Notes: generated by a model from the sequence alone, not told the origin. DNA of 64,000 nt from Adiantum capillus-veneris (GCA_014529385.2 CM043951.1:112596969-112660968); one strand, 5' to 3'; shown: positions 1 to 11,463, numbered from the stretch's first letter. Made by a program: numbers and translations.

Positions 1-697
1 ACATACTCACTCGCAATCTCAATCACAATCACACTCTCAATCTCTTGATTGCAACAATGATCATAATGGGAATCGCAACACGATCACAATCCTAATATCA
101 TGACACCTTGCACAGGTCCTGTTTCACACATTGGTTTCTGCATCGTCTACAAAATAGCCAAAAGAACATACTCGTGCAACAAATTCAACATGATAATTAA
201 AATCAAAACATCATTCTCTACAATCATAAAAGAGTGCAATAAGTTTTTGATTGGATGAAATAAAAGAGATATTACATGTGTATATCTATTTGTAAGCTAA
301 CCTATTGTTGCTTGTAGGTTACAAAGAATATCGAAAGTATATAGAGTCAATATATAAAACAAAGAGTCTTTATGGATGTAAGGTAATCCACCTTGAGCTA
401 TCTCAATCTCAATCTCAATCACAGTCACACTCTCAATATCTTGATGGAAACAACGATCATAATCGGAATCGCAACACTATCACAATTCCAATATCATGAC
501 ACCTTGCACAGATACTATTTCACACATTGGTTTCTACATCGTCTACAAAATAGTCAAAAGAACACACTCGTGCAACAAATTCAAAACATCATTTTGTACC
601 ATCATAAAAGAGTGCAATAAATTTTTGATTGGATGAAACAAAAGAGATATTACCTGTGTATATTTATTTGTAAGCTAACCTGTTGCTGCTTGTACGC
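1..697. repeat. Tandem duplication of a ~390-bp unit
   Basis: The stretch from the window start to about 318 is repeated at about 394-697. Both copies run in the same order through a (TCAATC)n-like tract, 'atcatgacaccttgcacag', 'cacattggtttct', 'atcgtctacaaaatag' and 'ttttgattggatga'. The second copy lacks about 20 bases near 'gcaacaaattcaa'. Both carry stops in all frames, so I call this non-coding. The window edge may hide further copies. Confidence 0.85.
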
Positions 698-1880
698 TAT
701 CGTGCTTCTGCTGCTGATAATTTGTTTTTTCCATAACTTTATCATATGAACTCAAAATATAGGCTTCCAAGTACTCAAAACTATGGGAACATATTTGGTC
801 TACAAGGCCGCGTAGACAGAATTGCAAAAAACTTCTTCATGTAGCTAAAAACACAATTTTCAGCTCGCGACTCATAAAACCTCTATTTTTGAATCTCCAC
901 GACTTTTTCAACTTATTTTAAGCTTACCCATGTATTTTAAGCTAAAACACATAAAAATAAAATATTAATATTACTAAAAACATCAAATTTAACTACGCTT
1001 CTATTGTACTGTTCATAGAGGCAGACTATCTGTTATACATTAATCTTTTTCAAATATGTCTTTAGTGTATTATTTTAAAATAAGAGAATGTATTTTCTCT
1101 CTAAATATCTTAAACTCATTTATATAAGAATAATACTCTTTATCTAATAGACTATTCAACAATCTTTCAGATCGTGCTTAACGAAAGATATGGCCTATTA
1201 CATTCTTTTGAACTTTAAGAACTTCAAAAATTTATCCTATTACAACACTAGTATGTACTTCATTCTTCTGAATGGTCATTATTGTTTTTTAGAATCATAA
1301 TCCAATATTTTTTCCTTGTATTTTGCTTTGAATATGATCCGTTTGTCCAACAAAAAGGTGTATCTCGCATGGAGGGTGACTCAAAGTACCTTGCTCTGTG
1401 GAATTATGTCCCAAGCTTCAATGAAGAGAAGATCCAGGTCATCCATAACAAGTATACGGACTATGCATCGTGGAGATGTACTAGTGTAGATCGTTTATCT
1501 CTGTTTTGGTCAAGTCTCCTGTAGCTCTAATTGCTCACAACTATATTCTTGTAAACAGAGAGGCAACAATCCATAGTTTAGGTGAGAAAGGGGTCGAAAG
1601 CCATTTATAAAATTATGGCTTTTGTGTCGGGCAAGGAATAATAAGCAAGGCAGATATTGTATCACATGTTAGTGGAAAACCAGCCGTAAGGAGACTAGAT
1701 CAAGATGCTTTCAATGAGCTTGTAATAAAGCTATCTTAGCAACGTGTATTGCACATCTTGATGTATCTTTGAAATGAATAAAATTATCAGCTTGAGTGAA
1801 GTTTTGTCTTAATCTATGTACGTTACAAGAAATTTACGTACTAAGAAGATGTTTTCTTGCCATCTCTAGCCCCACGGGCC
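698..1880. other. AT-rich stretch with no recognised gene
   Basis: I see only short open frames here. One frame of 80 codons at 1,282-1,524 on the plus strand has no motif I recognise. Nothing in the stretch looks like an RNA gene. Confidence 0.5.
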
Positions 1881-2054
1881 TTATGAACATCATCGTGCAC
1901 ATGGAAAAATATCGATATGTTCTGTGGCCCCATGTGGCCACGGAACGACTTTTGGAATTCTGACTTATGTCAAAATTCCAAAAGTCGCTCTGTGGCACAC
2001 AAGGCCACGAAACGGCTTGATATTCCGCCATGTGCATGATGACGGGGTTCATAT
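1881..2054. repeat. Foldback (inverted repeat) of 174 bp
   Basis: The two halves are inverted copies. The centre is 'ttat' at 1,965-1,968. The inner arms are CGACTTTTGGAATTCTGAC (1,946-1,964) and GTCAAAATTCCAAAAGTCG (1,969-1,987), which pair at 18 of 19 positions. Outside them, 'gtggcc...ggccac' segments and 'catcatcgtgcacatgg' against 'ccatgtgcatgatg' continue the pairing with small bulges. The transcript would be a long hairpin. It ends eight bases before an LTR fragment. It may be a foldback MITE; a small-RNA precursor is possible but unsupported. Confidence 0.8.
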
Positions 2055-2061
2055 GGCACGT

Positions 2062-2480
2062 TGTCAGAATGTGTGTGGTCTGGCTGGGAAGGTATAGGAC
2101 CTCTGGCTATGAGAGTTCATGATGAGAGTCACAAACACTTCAAGAAAAAACATTTCTGTAAAATCACAAAACCTCTTTTTAAGGGTGACTAAAAATCTAA
2201 GAGCGTTCATGACAGCAAAGTCACAAACCCTCTTTCCTATCGTTCTTGGAATTTGCTTGTTTTCGTAGTTTGGATCACTTTGCATGAAATTATGCGGATG
2301 ATGCATGTTAGCTTCTATTTTTGCCAGTTTTCAGTCTTTATAGGTGAGATAGTGTGCCACCATGAAACACTTAAAATATGTACTAGGAATCTTATTAAGT
2401 GTAAAAACACACAATGGTGCCACATGTAGGGAGATGAATTCCCAGAAAGGTATATACATGACATCTATTGTATTAGACGC
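2062..2480 (-). mobile_element. Fragment of the Ty3-C LTR
   Basis: This matches the LTR at 17,633-18,787 in the same orientation but with internal deletions. Shared pieces are 'gtgtgtggtctggctgggaaggt', 'gagttcatgatgagagtcacaaacac', 'ctaagagcgtt', 'gttagcttctatttttgccagttt' and 'ccaccatgaaa'. It begins TGTCA, the inverse of the LTR's CGACA end. It breaks off where element A begins at 2,481. Confidence 0.75.
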
Positions 2481-2675
2481 TGGAGAGGGGGAATGGGGGA
2501 ACACACCCGGAACAAACGCAAGCGCCACTCTATAGATCAGGGTATCCACAACACCGCTATCCTCTCAAAAAACACCTTCAAAAATACACTTTACACTAGC
2601 AGACCACCACCTCCTTAATTTCCACTGTTCACACACTCCACAAACCCACCACACAAAGCATACCTACTGCCACGG
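2481..2675 (-). repeat. Element A left (3') LTR, first segment
   Basis: This corresponds to the first ~190 bp of the right LTR (8,603-8,790). Shared pieces are 'tggagag', 'gggtatccacaacacc', 'aaaatacactttacactag' and 'caaagcatacctactgcca'. It stops at 'cacgg', where the 1,975-bp insertion begins. Confidence 0.8.
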
Positions 2676-2989
2676 TGTCGGGGGATAAGTGTGCGAAAGG
2701 TGAGCCGGGAAGGCACCGGGCCCCTGGCTATGAGAGGTGTGGGGAAAGAGGTGCAGCAGACACAATTAACGAAGATAGATCTCAAAACAAATAGTTCGCT
2801 TAATACCAATTAATCAACACTATCCATGATTAATCAATCGTTAATGGAGGCTTTATGCTCCTTACAAGGTGAAACGTGGCTTAACCTAGGTGCTAATCAA
2901 GAAAACTAATAATGACCTACTTTGTACTGCCTTCTGCTTCTTCCCGTTATGGCATAGGAACTTTGTCTTCCAATGGCCGTCTGTTTGGC

Positions 2990-3320
2990 TTAAGATTTAT
3001 GGCTTAAATCCCAGATTTGAATGGGTTTAGGCTGAGCTATTGATTTAAGATTAGGATTAGGGCTTAAAATAGTCCCGGTTAATAATTGCTTAAGCTTGGC
3101 TAATGAAGACGAGGTTAGGCTTAAAGCTTAAGAATATGGCTAATGAGTTTGAGAATGGGCAAACTTCGCTTAGCTTCTGAGAGATTAGAGATTAGGCTTG
3201 AATAAAGAAGCTTATCATGATCCGCCTTAGGCTTCGTTCGATTCGAATGGCTAATGAGGCTTAGAATAGGTTTAGGATGGATTATGGAGGTTTAGGTTCC
3301 GGATTCAAATTAGAGGGCTT
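2990..3320. repeat. Degenerate TTAGGCTTAA-type tract
   Basis: The stretch is dense in 'ggcttaa', 'ttagg', 'aggctta' and 'gctaatgag' words without a fixed period. It has no coding potential. It resembles degenerate telomere-type sequence or a decayed minisatellite. A related tract lies at 42,230-43,020. Confidence 0.45.
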
Positions 3321-3904
3321 AGGCATATGAGTAATGAGATTTAGAAGCTTTGGCTTGCCTTCTTTCTGAAGAGAGCGTTTTTGTAAAGAGCAAAGCTTAA
3401 GAGGGATTCGTCCTCTTTTTATATAGGTTGCATGCCTCTTTTCTAAATTTGGCCTACCCATTAGGGACATCGCTAATGGGTAGCCATCCTATGATGTGGC
3501 AGCAGCGTGTTTCCGACTTCACCAAATCCTGGGGTTTTTGCTTTGAACAAGGGCACCTAGGCCTGCTGAGAAAAAGTCATCTCTTCATCTAGCTCACCCG
3601 AGCCTTGTGCAGGCCAGTGTGAGCGTATTTTCATCCTTCTGCATTCTTGCTCGTTGTCTACAGCTCCACGCCATGTTTTTTCCTTGGCTTCACACCCCTT
3701 AGGGTTTAATCGGACGGCCTTTTTTGCTTATGTCCTTGGGTGGCCCTTAATTATTTGGCATGGGCGGGCATTCAAGGTCGTAAGGGCACACATTTGACAT
3801 GCTTAATCTAGCAAAGCACTGGCAAGCACATCGGCCAATCAATTTGGGTGGCCATTAATTTGAACTTGAGCGGGTGGCCTTGCCCCTTTGAGGTCGGCCA
3901 TAAC

Positions 3905-4111
3905 TTATGTAAAGGCACCACCTTTGGCATACATGCTGCCCAAGCAATACCAATCACTTGACAACCTTGGTACACCCCATTTGGCATACATACCAACTAA
4001 AGCATCCCCAAGCACAACATCTTTCTTCAGCAGCCCCCGTCGAGCAACCTCACCATGAAATCTGCTGCCCGTATCAAGAAATGACCTTAAAACAGATTCC
4101 ACTTAAGCATT
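3905..4111 (-). pseudogene. PPR protein fragment (pentatricopeptide repeat)
   Basis: The minus strand reads ...FLDTGSRFHGEVARRGL... followed by ...KKDVVLGDALVGMYAKWG.... This is the typical inter-repeat wording of plant PPR proteins, which are organelle RNA-binding factors ('LDTGRRLH', 'DVVLGNALVDMYAKCG'). A second 'MYAKGG' follows 15 residues later. Roughly two repeats survive, against ten or more in a working protein, with no start, targeting peptide or C-terminal domain. It lies inside the TG...CA insertion, so it was probably captured by, or copied into, that element. I am confident of the family and confident that it is not functional. Confidence 0.75.
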
Positions 4112-4650
4112 TATTGTGCTATCTGAAGTGCATCACATCCAGCTTACATCTCAACCAAAGCACTATTACCTCGAGCACTTATTATACTGCATTCAAAACC
4201 CTGGCTGCTGCTCAAAATTCCAAAATGGCACACTGACCGAGCGGACTGGACTGGTACGGAACCAGCTCTCGATGAATCTTTACCCGCCCATATATTGGAA
4301 TTTTGTCACCTTAGCTGCAGTTGCCCAATCGGGTACCGATTTGCAATCGACTTGAACTTTAAACTGTCATAACTTCTTCATCGTAGCTCCAATCGACGAG
4401 CCGTAAAGACAGACTGGTAGAGCACATCAAGCGTGCATTTCTAGGTCAAAATATCCCATCCGTACCCACTTCAATCATAACACTTTTTAGCATCATTAAG
4501 GCATGTTTTGGCCCTTAGAGCCTCATCTGGTACACTTTTAGCTTAGAAATTGGCTTGTCTTATAACTGCTAACAATCATGCATGATTCAAATATACCTCA
4601 TTGGCATCCCTTTTCTCATTTTCTTGTCATGGGAGTGGAGAGGCACGACA

Positions 4651-6600
4651 ACGGTCTGTCTCCACCCTTACACACAGTCACAGCCACTCAATCTCACTCT
4701 CTCACACAAAACACCGTCGGTCAGGGGGGGCACACACATCCACACTACCGGCACCGAGGAGAAACATAAAAGCAGGAGAAAGAGAAGGGGGGATGGGGAA
4801 ACAACAATAAGACGGGACAACGGTGACTTGATTGCACTTCACCAAACATGTACACACGCTTACACTGCCATCACCATGGCCATTTTCACAAGAAAATACA
4901 AAGGGCTTTGACAGACACACTCCTCTGTTCGAGAGCTCCACTGTGCAGGCTTCAAACGACACCAAAAAAAACCCAGAAAAAATCCCCCAATTTGATGAAA
5001 ATTTGACTTTTATGGGGGGGTCTTCAATTTTGGAAATTGTCATCTCATTGGTCCATTTGGTACCCTAATTTGGTATCTTTGGGAAGGGGGCACCACCTTG
5101 GTTTTTCCCTGCTCTCTCTTGCTCTCTTTGCACTTGGGAGGGTGGGGGGTGTAATAGCGACGTTGCTTTTGCCCCTTGGTACTTTTTATTATTTTATTTT
5201 TTTCTCATTTTTTACCCCTTCTAGGAGTTTAGCTTTGCAATGCTTTCTTGGCCTAGTTTTGATCCGCATCCTTCTCTCTCTTTATTTCTCTCTCCTCCCT
5301 AACTTTGGTCCCGGCCTTTGGGTGGCCTACTTACCTTTGACTTTGCTCTGCCGTCCTCTCAATGGCCCACTCCTCTTTGCTTGATGCACATGGAGGCCCT
5401 CCCTAGGCTTTCTCTACTTCTTTTCCTTGGGACTGCCCCCCGCTTGACTCACCTTTGTCCGCCCGACACTCCTCCCTCTCTAGCTCACTTGCATGCTATG
5501 AGACCCTCCCCTTGCCAAGCAATAGTGATGTTGCTATTGGGGGGGGGGGGGGGGGTTGACTTCTCTAAAATGGGGAGCCCCAAGGGCCGCGGAACCAGTC
5601 GCTAAGGGCAGCCACGTCATGAGTCGACTATGAACTCACAGAACCTCCACACGCGGGTGTGCGCACCACGTGGGCGGCCCCTCTTGGCCAAAACCTCCTT
5701 CCGCAGTGCCCAAGGGCCGCCTGGGCAGCTCTCAAAAGAGCCATCCCCGCATTCCACCATAGCCTCAGCTCACCTCACACTTCACGTGCCTTAATGAGCC
5801 CACGGGCTAGGCTAAATAGGCCCTTGTGCCATACTTGTCATGCGCATGTGGGATTATTGAAGGCCACGTGGCATCTATTGGCTTCGTGGTATCAAGCCCA
5901 CCAAAAACTACCCAAATATTTTTTTAAACCCATCACTTTGTTTGGGCTTCTTCCCCTGTCTCCCATATCTTGCTCTCATACCAGACTGCCAGGTTGCAAA
6001 GCCTGGCTGACAGAACCTCTCATTGACCTTGAAATTCCCTACACTCACCGCACTCCAAATTCCCTGGGCCCGAGATTCAAGGCTGCAAAAAAGATAAAAA
6101 ACACCTACCAACTCCTTCATCAACATTAGCTGCGGACTTCGTCCTGCTATATCCTATTGACCGAGTATTCGATTGACGTGCTGTCAATTTGTGCTAGATT
6201 CGCATGAGGTACACTATCACCATGAACCTTGGCAAGGCCAAAAAACTGATAAATGGCGTATCCTTCGATGTGGTCAAGTGGGCTCAGACCCGACCCCTAG
6301 AAAATCTTCAAATAACCATAACTTGCAAACCAGAGCTCTGATTCACAATATGAGAAGATAGGCATGCTCCGTAGCTCAAGCTCTACACATCAATGCATTG
6401 ACACCTACCTGGGACACTTGTCCCCAGCTGCCTTGCCCGTGGAGGACCTGCAACACCTTCTATCTTTGCACTTCAATAACTTTCACATGTACACCAGGGC
6501 TCCGTTTGAGGAGCCATCTGGACCATCTTCTAGAGCACATCGAACACTACACTCTAGGAAACTGACTTGGCATTTTGGACACCTTTCATCTGCTATATCA
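4651..6600 (-). repeat. Element A left (3') LTR, second segment
   Basis: This is collinear with 8,791-10,740. Both copies hold 'ggtctgtctccacc', 'cacaaaacaccgtcggt', 'catctcattggtccat', 'aaatggggag/aaatgggaag...ccccaagggccgcgg', 'catgcgcatgtgggattattgaaggccacgtggca' and 'cattttggacacc'. A G-run at 5,539-5,555 and the imperfect palindromes near 5,152 and at 5,521 are included. Short frames inside are LTR sequence, not genes. Confidence 0.85.
5521..5538. promoter_or_regulatory. Palindromic LTR motif, copy 1
   Basis: AATAGTGATGTTGCTATT is a degenerate copy of the palindrome seen at 9,318, 9,693 and 14,048. It sits directly before the long G-run in the left LTR. A weaker copy lies at about 5,152-5,169. 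Confidence 0.45.
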
Positions 6601-7929
6601 TCTAGACCATCCCATAGCCCTTTTGGCACTAAAAACTTGTACACCAAAAAAAGACTCTCTGCACAGCACAAAAACACTACCATATGTACAAAACTGCCAT
6701 CTGCTTCCCGATCCCTTTGTTTATGCGGGTTTCCCAACCCCCTGATTTATCTATCATCAACCGCCTGGATCAAACACCTTGCATTGGCCTCCTTCGTCCA
6801 CATGTAACTCCCTTGTATAGTGCCACACCAAGGCACATAACCAACTACATAGCCAAACCGGCAGCATCATACTTCTACAAGTCCAAGCAATCAGCGACAA
6901 ACTGCCCATTCACATTGAAGCTCCTCCAAGAACACCAAATAGAGCACCCTCGTGCTCACCTTGCTGCTCCATCAACACTCCTGACATACTTGACCCACCC
7001 TCCCAACCATGTAAAGCTAGATCCTTATCTAGAAGATCCTGCACCTGCTCAATGGCAAACTGCACAAATGTCTTTATTAGCATTCCCTTCAACCACCACT
7101 CACATACCCCTTTAGAAATCTTGGACACCGCCTTGGAATTCACATCACCTCTCATAGCACTGACTCCATAGGAAGCACCTCTATCTCTGACTCCACTTTA
7201 CCCTTCTCACCTGCCATGCACTCAATTCCAACATGCACTCACTACTTGCTCTTCTACTGTTGCATCATCAAACTCTACCAAGGAAGAGAGAAATTCGTTC
7301 TCTATAGCCTCACCCTCGTCTTCTTCCACCCACACAACTGCTTCACACCTTTTGGCAAAAGTTTACACCTGCTGCACCACTATGGCATATTCCACTGCTA
7401 CCTTCATCAACACAACCATTAGCATGGCACTGCACACCAGCTTTACCTGCACATCATCACTCATAGGCCTAGACCTCTCTACTTGGTCTTCACTAGGCAC
7501 CTCGACTTACACTTTATGCTGCTCCTCGCACATATTCACTGCCTCTCCACTCACATGTAAGAGGTTAAACTCATTACATCTGGCTTGAGACGACTCGGTC
7601 TCCCAACTTATATCTACGTCCATAGAGCTATTTCCATTGGACCCAGTCTCCTATTCGGTTTCAAGCTCAGGAATCTCCTCTAGCGTCACCGCTTCGACCT
7701 CGTCTGCAAATCTCACTCTTTGGTCTTTACCACACTTCAATGGAGCTTCAACAACTGCACTAAAACTTGATAGCACATTATTTGTCCACTGTGGAACCAC
7801 TTGCACTTCCTCCACAATTGGAACCGCTCTATCCGGAATCTTCGGCATAGGAACCACCCTATCTCTCTATAACCAAAGAACCCTTGGTTCTTCTCGCACT
7901 CTTGCACTTCCCTTTGAACCATTTGTGGC
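6601..7929 (-). pseudogene. Second ORF region of element A, decayed
   Basis: The minus strand holds broken frames downstream of gag, for example 7,651-7,857 (acidic, ...VRFADEVEAVTLEEIPE...) and 6,910-7,155. Another stretch, near 7,340-7,440, reads ...VCSAMLMVVLMKVAVEYA.... It resembles ...LKLCVVLLMDMLLQVALHR... in the second ORF of element B, so both elements seem to share an ORF of unknown function here. I see no protease, RT, RNase H or integrase motif. Several stops and frame changes make it non-functional. Confidence 0.5.
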
Positions 7930-8560
7930 TCGACTATAACCGCATTACACTACCTTGGCATCATTGCACTTCGAAAACACCTTCTAGCCTCGCAGTTCTT
8001 CAAAATGTTTTTGGTCCGCCCATTCGCTAGGGCTACCACATCCTCATACGGCACCGGGCCATCTATCTCCACTTATCTCGCACTTCCTCGTGCAGGCAAT
8101 CCATGAATTTACTCAACTTTAAAAAACTGGCATTTTCTGTAGAAGTTACGTTCATCAATTTCCCCCAAAGGGCTTTGAGTTTCTACTCGAACCCTTGAAA
8201 ATCACCCTCCAAGCTTTTCTTCAAATTGTCCAGCTTTTGCTTTACTTCATCCAGTTGCACATCCGCTACAAATCTGCTTTGAAAAGCCGCCTCCAGGGCT
8301 TCACAATCTCCCTTTTCTTCATCACCAAGGCTATCAAACCATAGCCTCGCTTTACCATGAACCAAGAGCAGGAATACCTGTACCACACCGTCTTCTCCTG
8401 ATAAACCCCTTTTTAATACGAACAATCCGTAAACCTAAAGCCAGGTTTCCGCATCTTCAACCCCAGTGAAAATGGTAAATCCCGTCCAAGCCATCACTCG
8501 CACCACCTGCTCTTCAAAGGCCGCAATTTTAGCATCACCAAAATCACCATTTTGACTTTA
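7930..8560 (-). pseudogene. Retrotransposon gag, decayed (element A)
   Basis: The longest piece (8,183-8,425) reads ...GKARLWFDSLGDEEKGDCEAL...AFQSRF.... This is the core of the Ty3-type gag (Retrotrans_gag) domain, where an A.LWF..L segment precedes F..RF. Upstream, 'FTGVEDAETWL' matches the usual F.G..DA..W start, followed by an in-frame stop. It lies about 30 bases from the primer site, as a gag gene should. Several stops break it. The domain order matches gag of element B (AKVWFDGLEDAHKQNW...FREQFLQRY). The product would have been the capsid protein. Confidence 0.7.
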
Positions 8561-8585
8561 ACTAGGAGCATCTGCACACTCCTCT

Positions 8586-8597
8586 GTGGGGGCACCA
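8586..8597 (-). promoter_or_regulatory. Primer binding site of element A
   Basis: On the minus strand the five bases TCTTC after the LTR end (...CTCTCCA) are followed by TGGTGCCCCCAC. The starting TGG complements a tRNA CCA end. Element B has the same arrangement (TCTTG, then TGGTGCCCCCAT). I cannot name the tRNA with confidence. Confidence 0.6.
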
Positions 8598-9317
8598 GAA
8601 GATGGAGAGTGGGATGGGAGAACATACCCAGCACAAAAACAGGGGCCTCTCTATAGCTCAGGGTATCCACAACACCCCTATCCTCTTGAAAACTCCTTCA
8701 AAAATACACTTTACACTAGAAGACCACTGCCTGCTCAGTTTCCATTGTTCACACAGTGCAAAAATCCACCACACAAAGCATACCTACTGCCATGGTCTGT
8801 CTCCACCGTTACACACACGAACAGCCACTGAATCTCACTCTCTCACACAAAACACCGTCGGTACGGGGGGGCGGGGGGGGGGCACACACATCCACATTGC
8901 CGGCATCGAGGGGAAACATGAAAGCATGAGAAAGAGAAGGGGGGAAGGGGAAACAACAACAAGACGGGGCAACGGTGGCTTGATTGCACTTAACTAAACA
9001 TGTACCAAGGCTTACACTGCCATTACCATGGCCATTTTCACAAGAAAATACAAAGGGCTTTGATAGGCACACTCCTCTGTCCAAGAGCTCCACTTTGCAG
9101 GCTTCAAACGACACCAAAAAAGCCCCTAATTTGATGAAAATTGGACTTTTATTGGGGGGTCTACAATTTTGGAAATTTCCATCTCATTGGTCCATCTGGT
9201 ACCCTAATTTGGTATCTGTGGGAAGGGGGCACCGCCTTGCTCTTTCTCTGCTCTCTCTTGCTCTCTTTGCACTTGGGCGAGGGGGGGGGGGGGGGGGGGG
9301 GAGGGGGAGGGGGGTGC

Positions 9318-9335
9318 AATAGCAACGTCGCTATT
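9318..9335. promoter_or_regulatory. Palindromic LTR motif, copy 2 (ACGT core)
   Basis: AATAGCAACGTCGCTATT is an 18-bp near-perfect palindrome with an ACGT centre. ACGT cores are typical of plant bZIP sites. That it is a binding site is an inference. Confidence 0.5.
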
Positions 9336-9692
9336 ACCCCTTCGTACTTTTTATTATTTTATTTTTTCTCATTTTTTACCCGTTCTGAGAGTTTAGCTTT
9401 GCATTGCTTTCTTGGCCTAGTTCTAATCCGACTCCCTCCAGCCTTCTCTCTCTCTTTATTTCTCTCCTCCCTCACTTTGGTCCCAGCCTTTGGGTGGCCC
9501 TCTTACCTTTGACTTTGCTCTACCGGCCTCTGAATGGCCCACTCCTCTTTGCTTGGTCCACATGGAGGCCCTCCTCGGGCTTTCTCTCCTCCTTTTCCTT
9601 GGGACTGCCCCCCACTTGCCTCACCGTTGACCACCTGGCACTCTTGCCTCTCTGGCTCACTTCCCTGCTGCGGGACCCTCCCCTTGCCAAGC

Positions 9693-9710
9693 AATAGCGA
9701 TGTCACTATT
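9693..9710. promoter_or_regulatory. Palindromic LTR motif, copy 3
   Basis: AATAGCGATGTCACTATT follows 'ccttgccaagc' and precedes a short G-run, as in the left LTR at 5,521. Confidence 0.5.
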
Positions 9711-10740
9711 GGGGGGGTTGGTGACTGCTCCTCTAAAAATGGGAAGCCCCAAGGGCCGCGGGACCACTTGCTTAGGACGGCCACGTCATCAAATGACTAT
9801 GGACTCACACAGCCTCCACACTCACCACCTGCGCCGCGCCTCCTGGCCAAAACTGCCTCCCGTAGGTGAGCCTTGTGCTCGAAAGAGCCACCCCTGCATT
9901 CCACCATAGCCTCAGCTCACCTCATGCTTCACATGCCTCAATGAGCCCACGGGCTAGGCTAAATATCCCCTTGCTCCATACTTGTCATGCGCATGTGGGA
10001 TTATTGAAGGCCACGTGGCAGCTATTGGCTTCTTGGTCTCAAGCCCACCAAAAAATACCCAAAAAAATATTTAAAACCCACCGTTTTTTTGGGCCTTTTC
10101 CCCCCGGCTTCCATATCTTGCTCCCATACCAGAGTGTCAAGACGAAAAACTTGGCCGACAGAACCTGCCATTGACCTTGAAATCCCCTATGCTAACCACA
10201 CTCCAAATTCCCTGGGCCCGAGATTCGAGGCCGCAAAAAAGGTAAAAAACACTTGCCAGCTCCTTCCTTGACATTAGCTCTCGACTTTGTCCCTCTATAT
10301 CCTGTTGATCAAGTATTTGATTGATGTTCCATTGATTGGTGCTAACTCCCCATGATGTACACTATCACCATGAACCTTGGCAAGGACAAAAAAATGATAG
10401 ATGGCGTATCCTCCAATGCGGTCAAGTGGGCTCAGACCCGGAGCCTAGAAAATCTTCAAATAACCATAACTTGCTAACCAGAGCTCCGATTTGCAATCTG
10501 AGAAGATAGGCATGCTCTGTAACTTGAGGTCTACACATCCATCCACTGACACCTGCCTGGGCCACTATCCCCAGCTTCCCTGCCCGTCGAGGATCTGCAA
10601 CAACTTCTATCTTTGCACTTCAATAACTTGCACACCAGGGCTCCGTTTGATGAGCCATCTGGACCAGCTTCTAGAGCACATCAAACACTACACTCTCGGA
10701 CCCTAACTTGGCATTTTGGACACCTTCATCTGCGATCCCA

Positions 10741-11401
10741 TAAAGGTCGCCAAGGGCCTGGTTATAAGCAAGGCAAGGGAGCTCAGGGTTGGAGGGTGAG
10801 CCCTTCAAGATTAAACAAAGGAGAGCTCTGTAGGTTGAGGTGTTACAAGCAAGAGAGAAGGGGAGTCGGCCATGCTCTCTTGCTCTTAATATGCCACCAC
10901 ATATTTTCCGGAAGCTACGTCAAGGAGAGTGTTCTTTTGGGATCCATCATTGTACACTCCTAAACTCAAGCCAATTCTATCGACATCATGATATTCTCTA
11001 TATCTTTTTCCGTGTTTGAGTAAATGTTCTCAATTTCTTTCTCACTCTCATGTCAACCCATGTGTCAATTATGTGTGTTTCTCGTGTGGGAGAGGTGTGT
11101 AGACATGAGATATGAGCCTACAGTAGAGTTCGTGCATATCAAAGATCTTGAAAGGTTGTGGTAGAGTAGATGTATGCTAGAGGTGTTGAAATCATCCGCA
11201 TATGTTGGTCGACTTTGAGTTGTAGTTCTTTGAGGGGTTAAGGATAAAAGCCATGATTGCTTGCTTTGCGGTCAAGGTGTTGTTTGCAGATTGGGAGTCT
11301 AGGTGTGTGTTTACTAGGGGCTAGGGGTGTTGTGAGATCACTGGGCTATAGAGAGGCAATCATATTATGTGTTGGTGGTTTTTCTCATTTCCCCCTTTCC
11401 A
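10741..11401 (+). repeat. Element B 5' LTR, 3' part only
   Basis: This matches 14,438-14,928. Shared pieces are 'aagggcctggtta', 'gagagctctgtaggttgagg', 'gaagctacgtcaaggagagt', 'gggatccatcattgtacact', 'tttgaggggttaaggataaaagc' and 'gggctatagagaggcaatca'. About 240 bases near 10,980-11,200 are absent from the 3' copy. The first ~1.1 kb of the LTR is missing, cut at the edge of element A. Confidence 0.8.
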
Positions 11402-11406
11402 TCTTG

Positions 11407-11418
11407 TGGTGCCCCCAT
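11407..11418 (+). promoter_or_regulatory. Primer binding site of element B
   Basis: TGGTGCCCCCAT lies five bases after the LTR end (...CCTTTCCA). It shares TGGTGCCCCCA with element A. Confidence 0.6.
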
Positions 11419-11463
11419 GGAGGATCCACTGATTGCTCTTTAGCAAGGTATTCATGAATCAAG

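Larger units (their letters stand above)
2676..4650 (-). mobile_element. Nested TG...CA insertion, probable solo LTR
   Basis: The insert starts TGTCGGGGGATAAG and ends GGCACGACA, giving short inverted ends TGTCG/CGACA. It is flanked by ACGG on both sides (2,672-2,675 and 4,651-4,654), a 4-bp target duplication. Removing it restores the left LTR of element A to the length of the right one. On the minus strand its last ~60 bases ('cctctcatagccag...ccttccc') resemble the end of the Ty3-C LTR, so I read it as a minus-strand solo LTR. It has no retroviral ORF but carries a PPR fragment and a TTAG-rich tract. Confidence 0.65.
2481..10740 (-). mobile_element. Element A: gag-only Ty3-like LTR retroelement with a nested insertion
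   Basis: Two direct ~2.14-kb LTRs flank a ~2.0-kb interior. The right LTR is 8,603-10,740. The left LTR is split, 2,481-2,675 plus 4,651-6,600. With one copy of the target repeat removed, the halves add up to ~2,141 bp against 2,138 bp on the right, which supports the boundaries. Gag and the primer site lie on the minus strand next to the right LTR, so the element reads right to left. The interior encodes a decayed gag and a second frame but no protease, RT or integrase. It is a non-autonomous derivative of the kind described as TR-GAG. I see no target duplication at its outer ends. Confidence 0.75.
8603..10740 (-). repeat. Element A right (5') LTR
   Basis: This is the intact 2,138-bp LTR. 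It begins 'tggagagtggg' and ends 'tgcgatccca' on the plus strand, so it reads TG...CA on either strand. It contains a long G-run (9,281-9,300, continued to 9,314 with two A interruptions), the palindromes at 9,318 and 9,693, and CT-rich tracts. It abuts the truncated LTR of element B directly at 10,740/10,741. Confidence 0.85.

Noticed and set aside
5037-6129. Frames of 115 and 156 codons, and similar ones at 8,602-9,869
   Set aside because: They lie inside the LTRs of element A, are not conserved between the two LTR copies and have no motif.
9281-9314. Long G-run as a designed or functional G-quadruplex
   Set aside because: It could form one, but homopolymer runs are also prone to assembly error, and the other LTR has its G-run at a different place.
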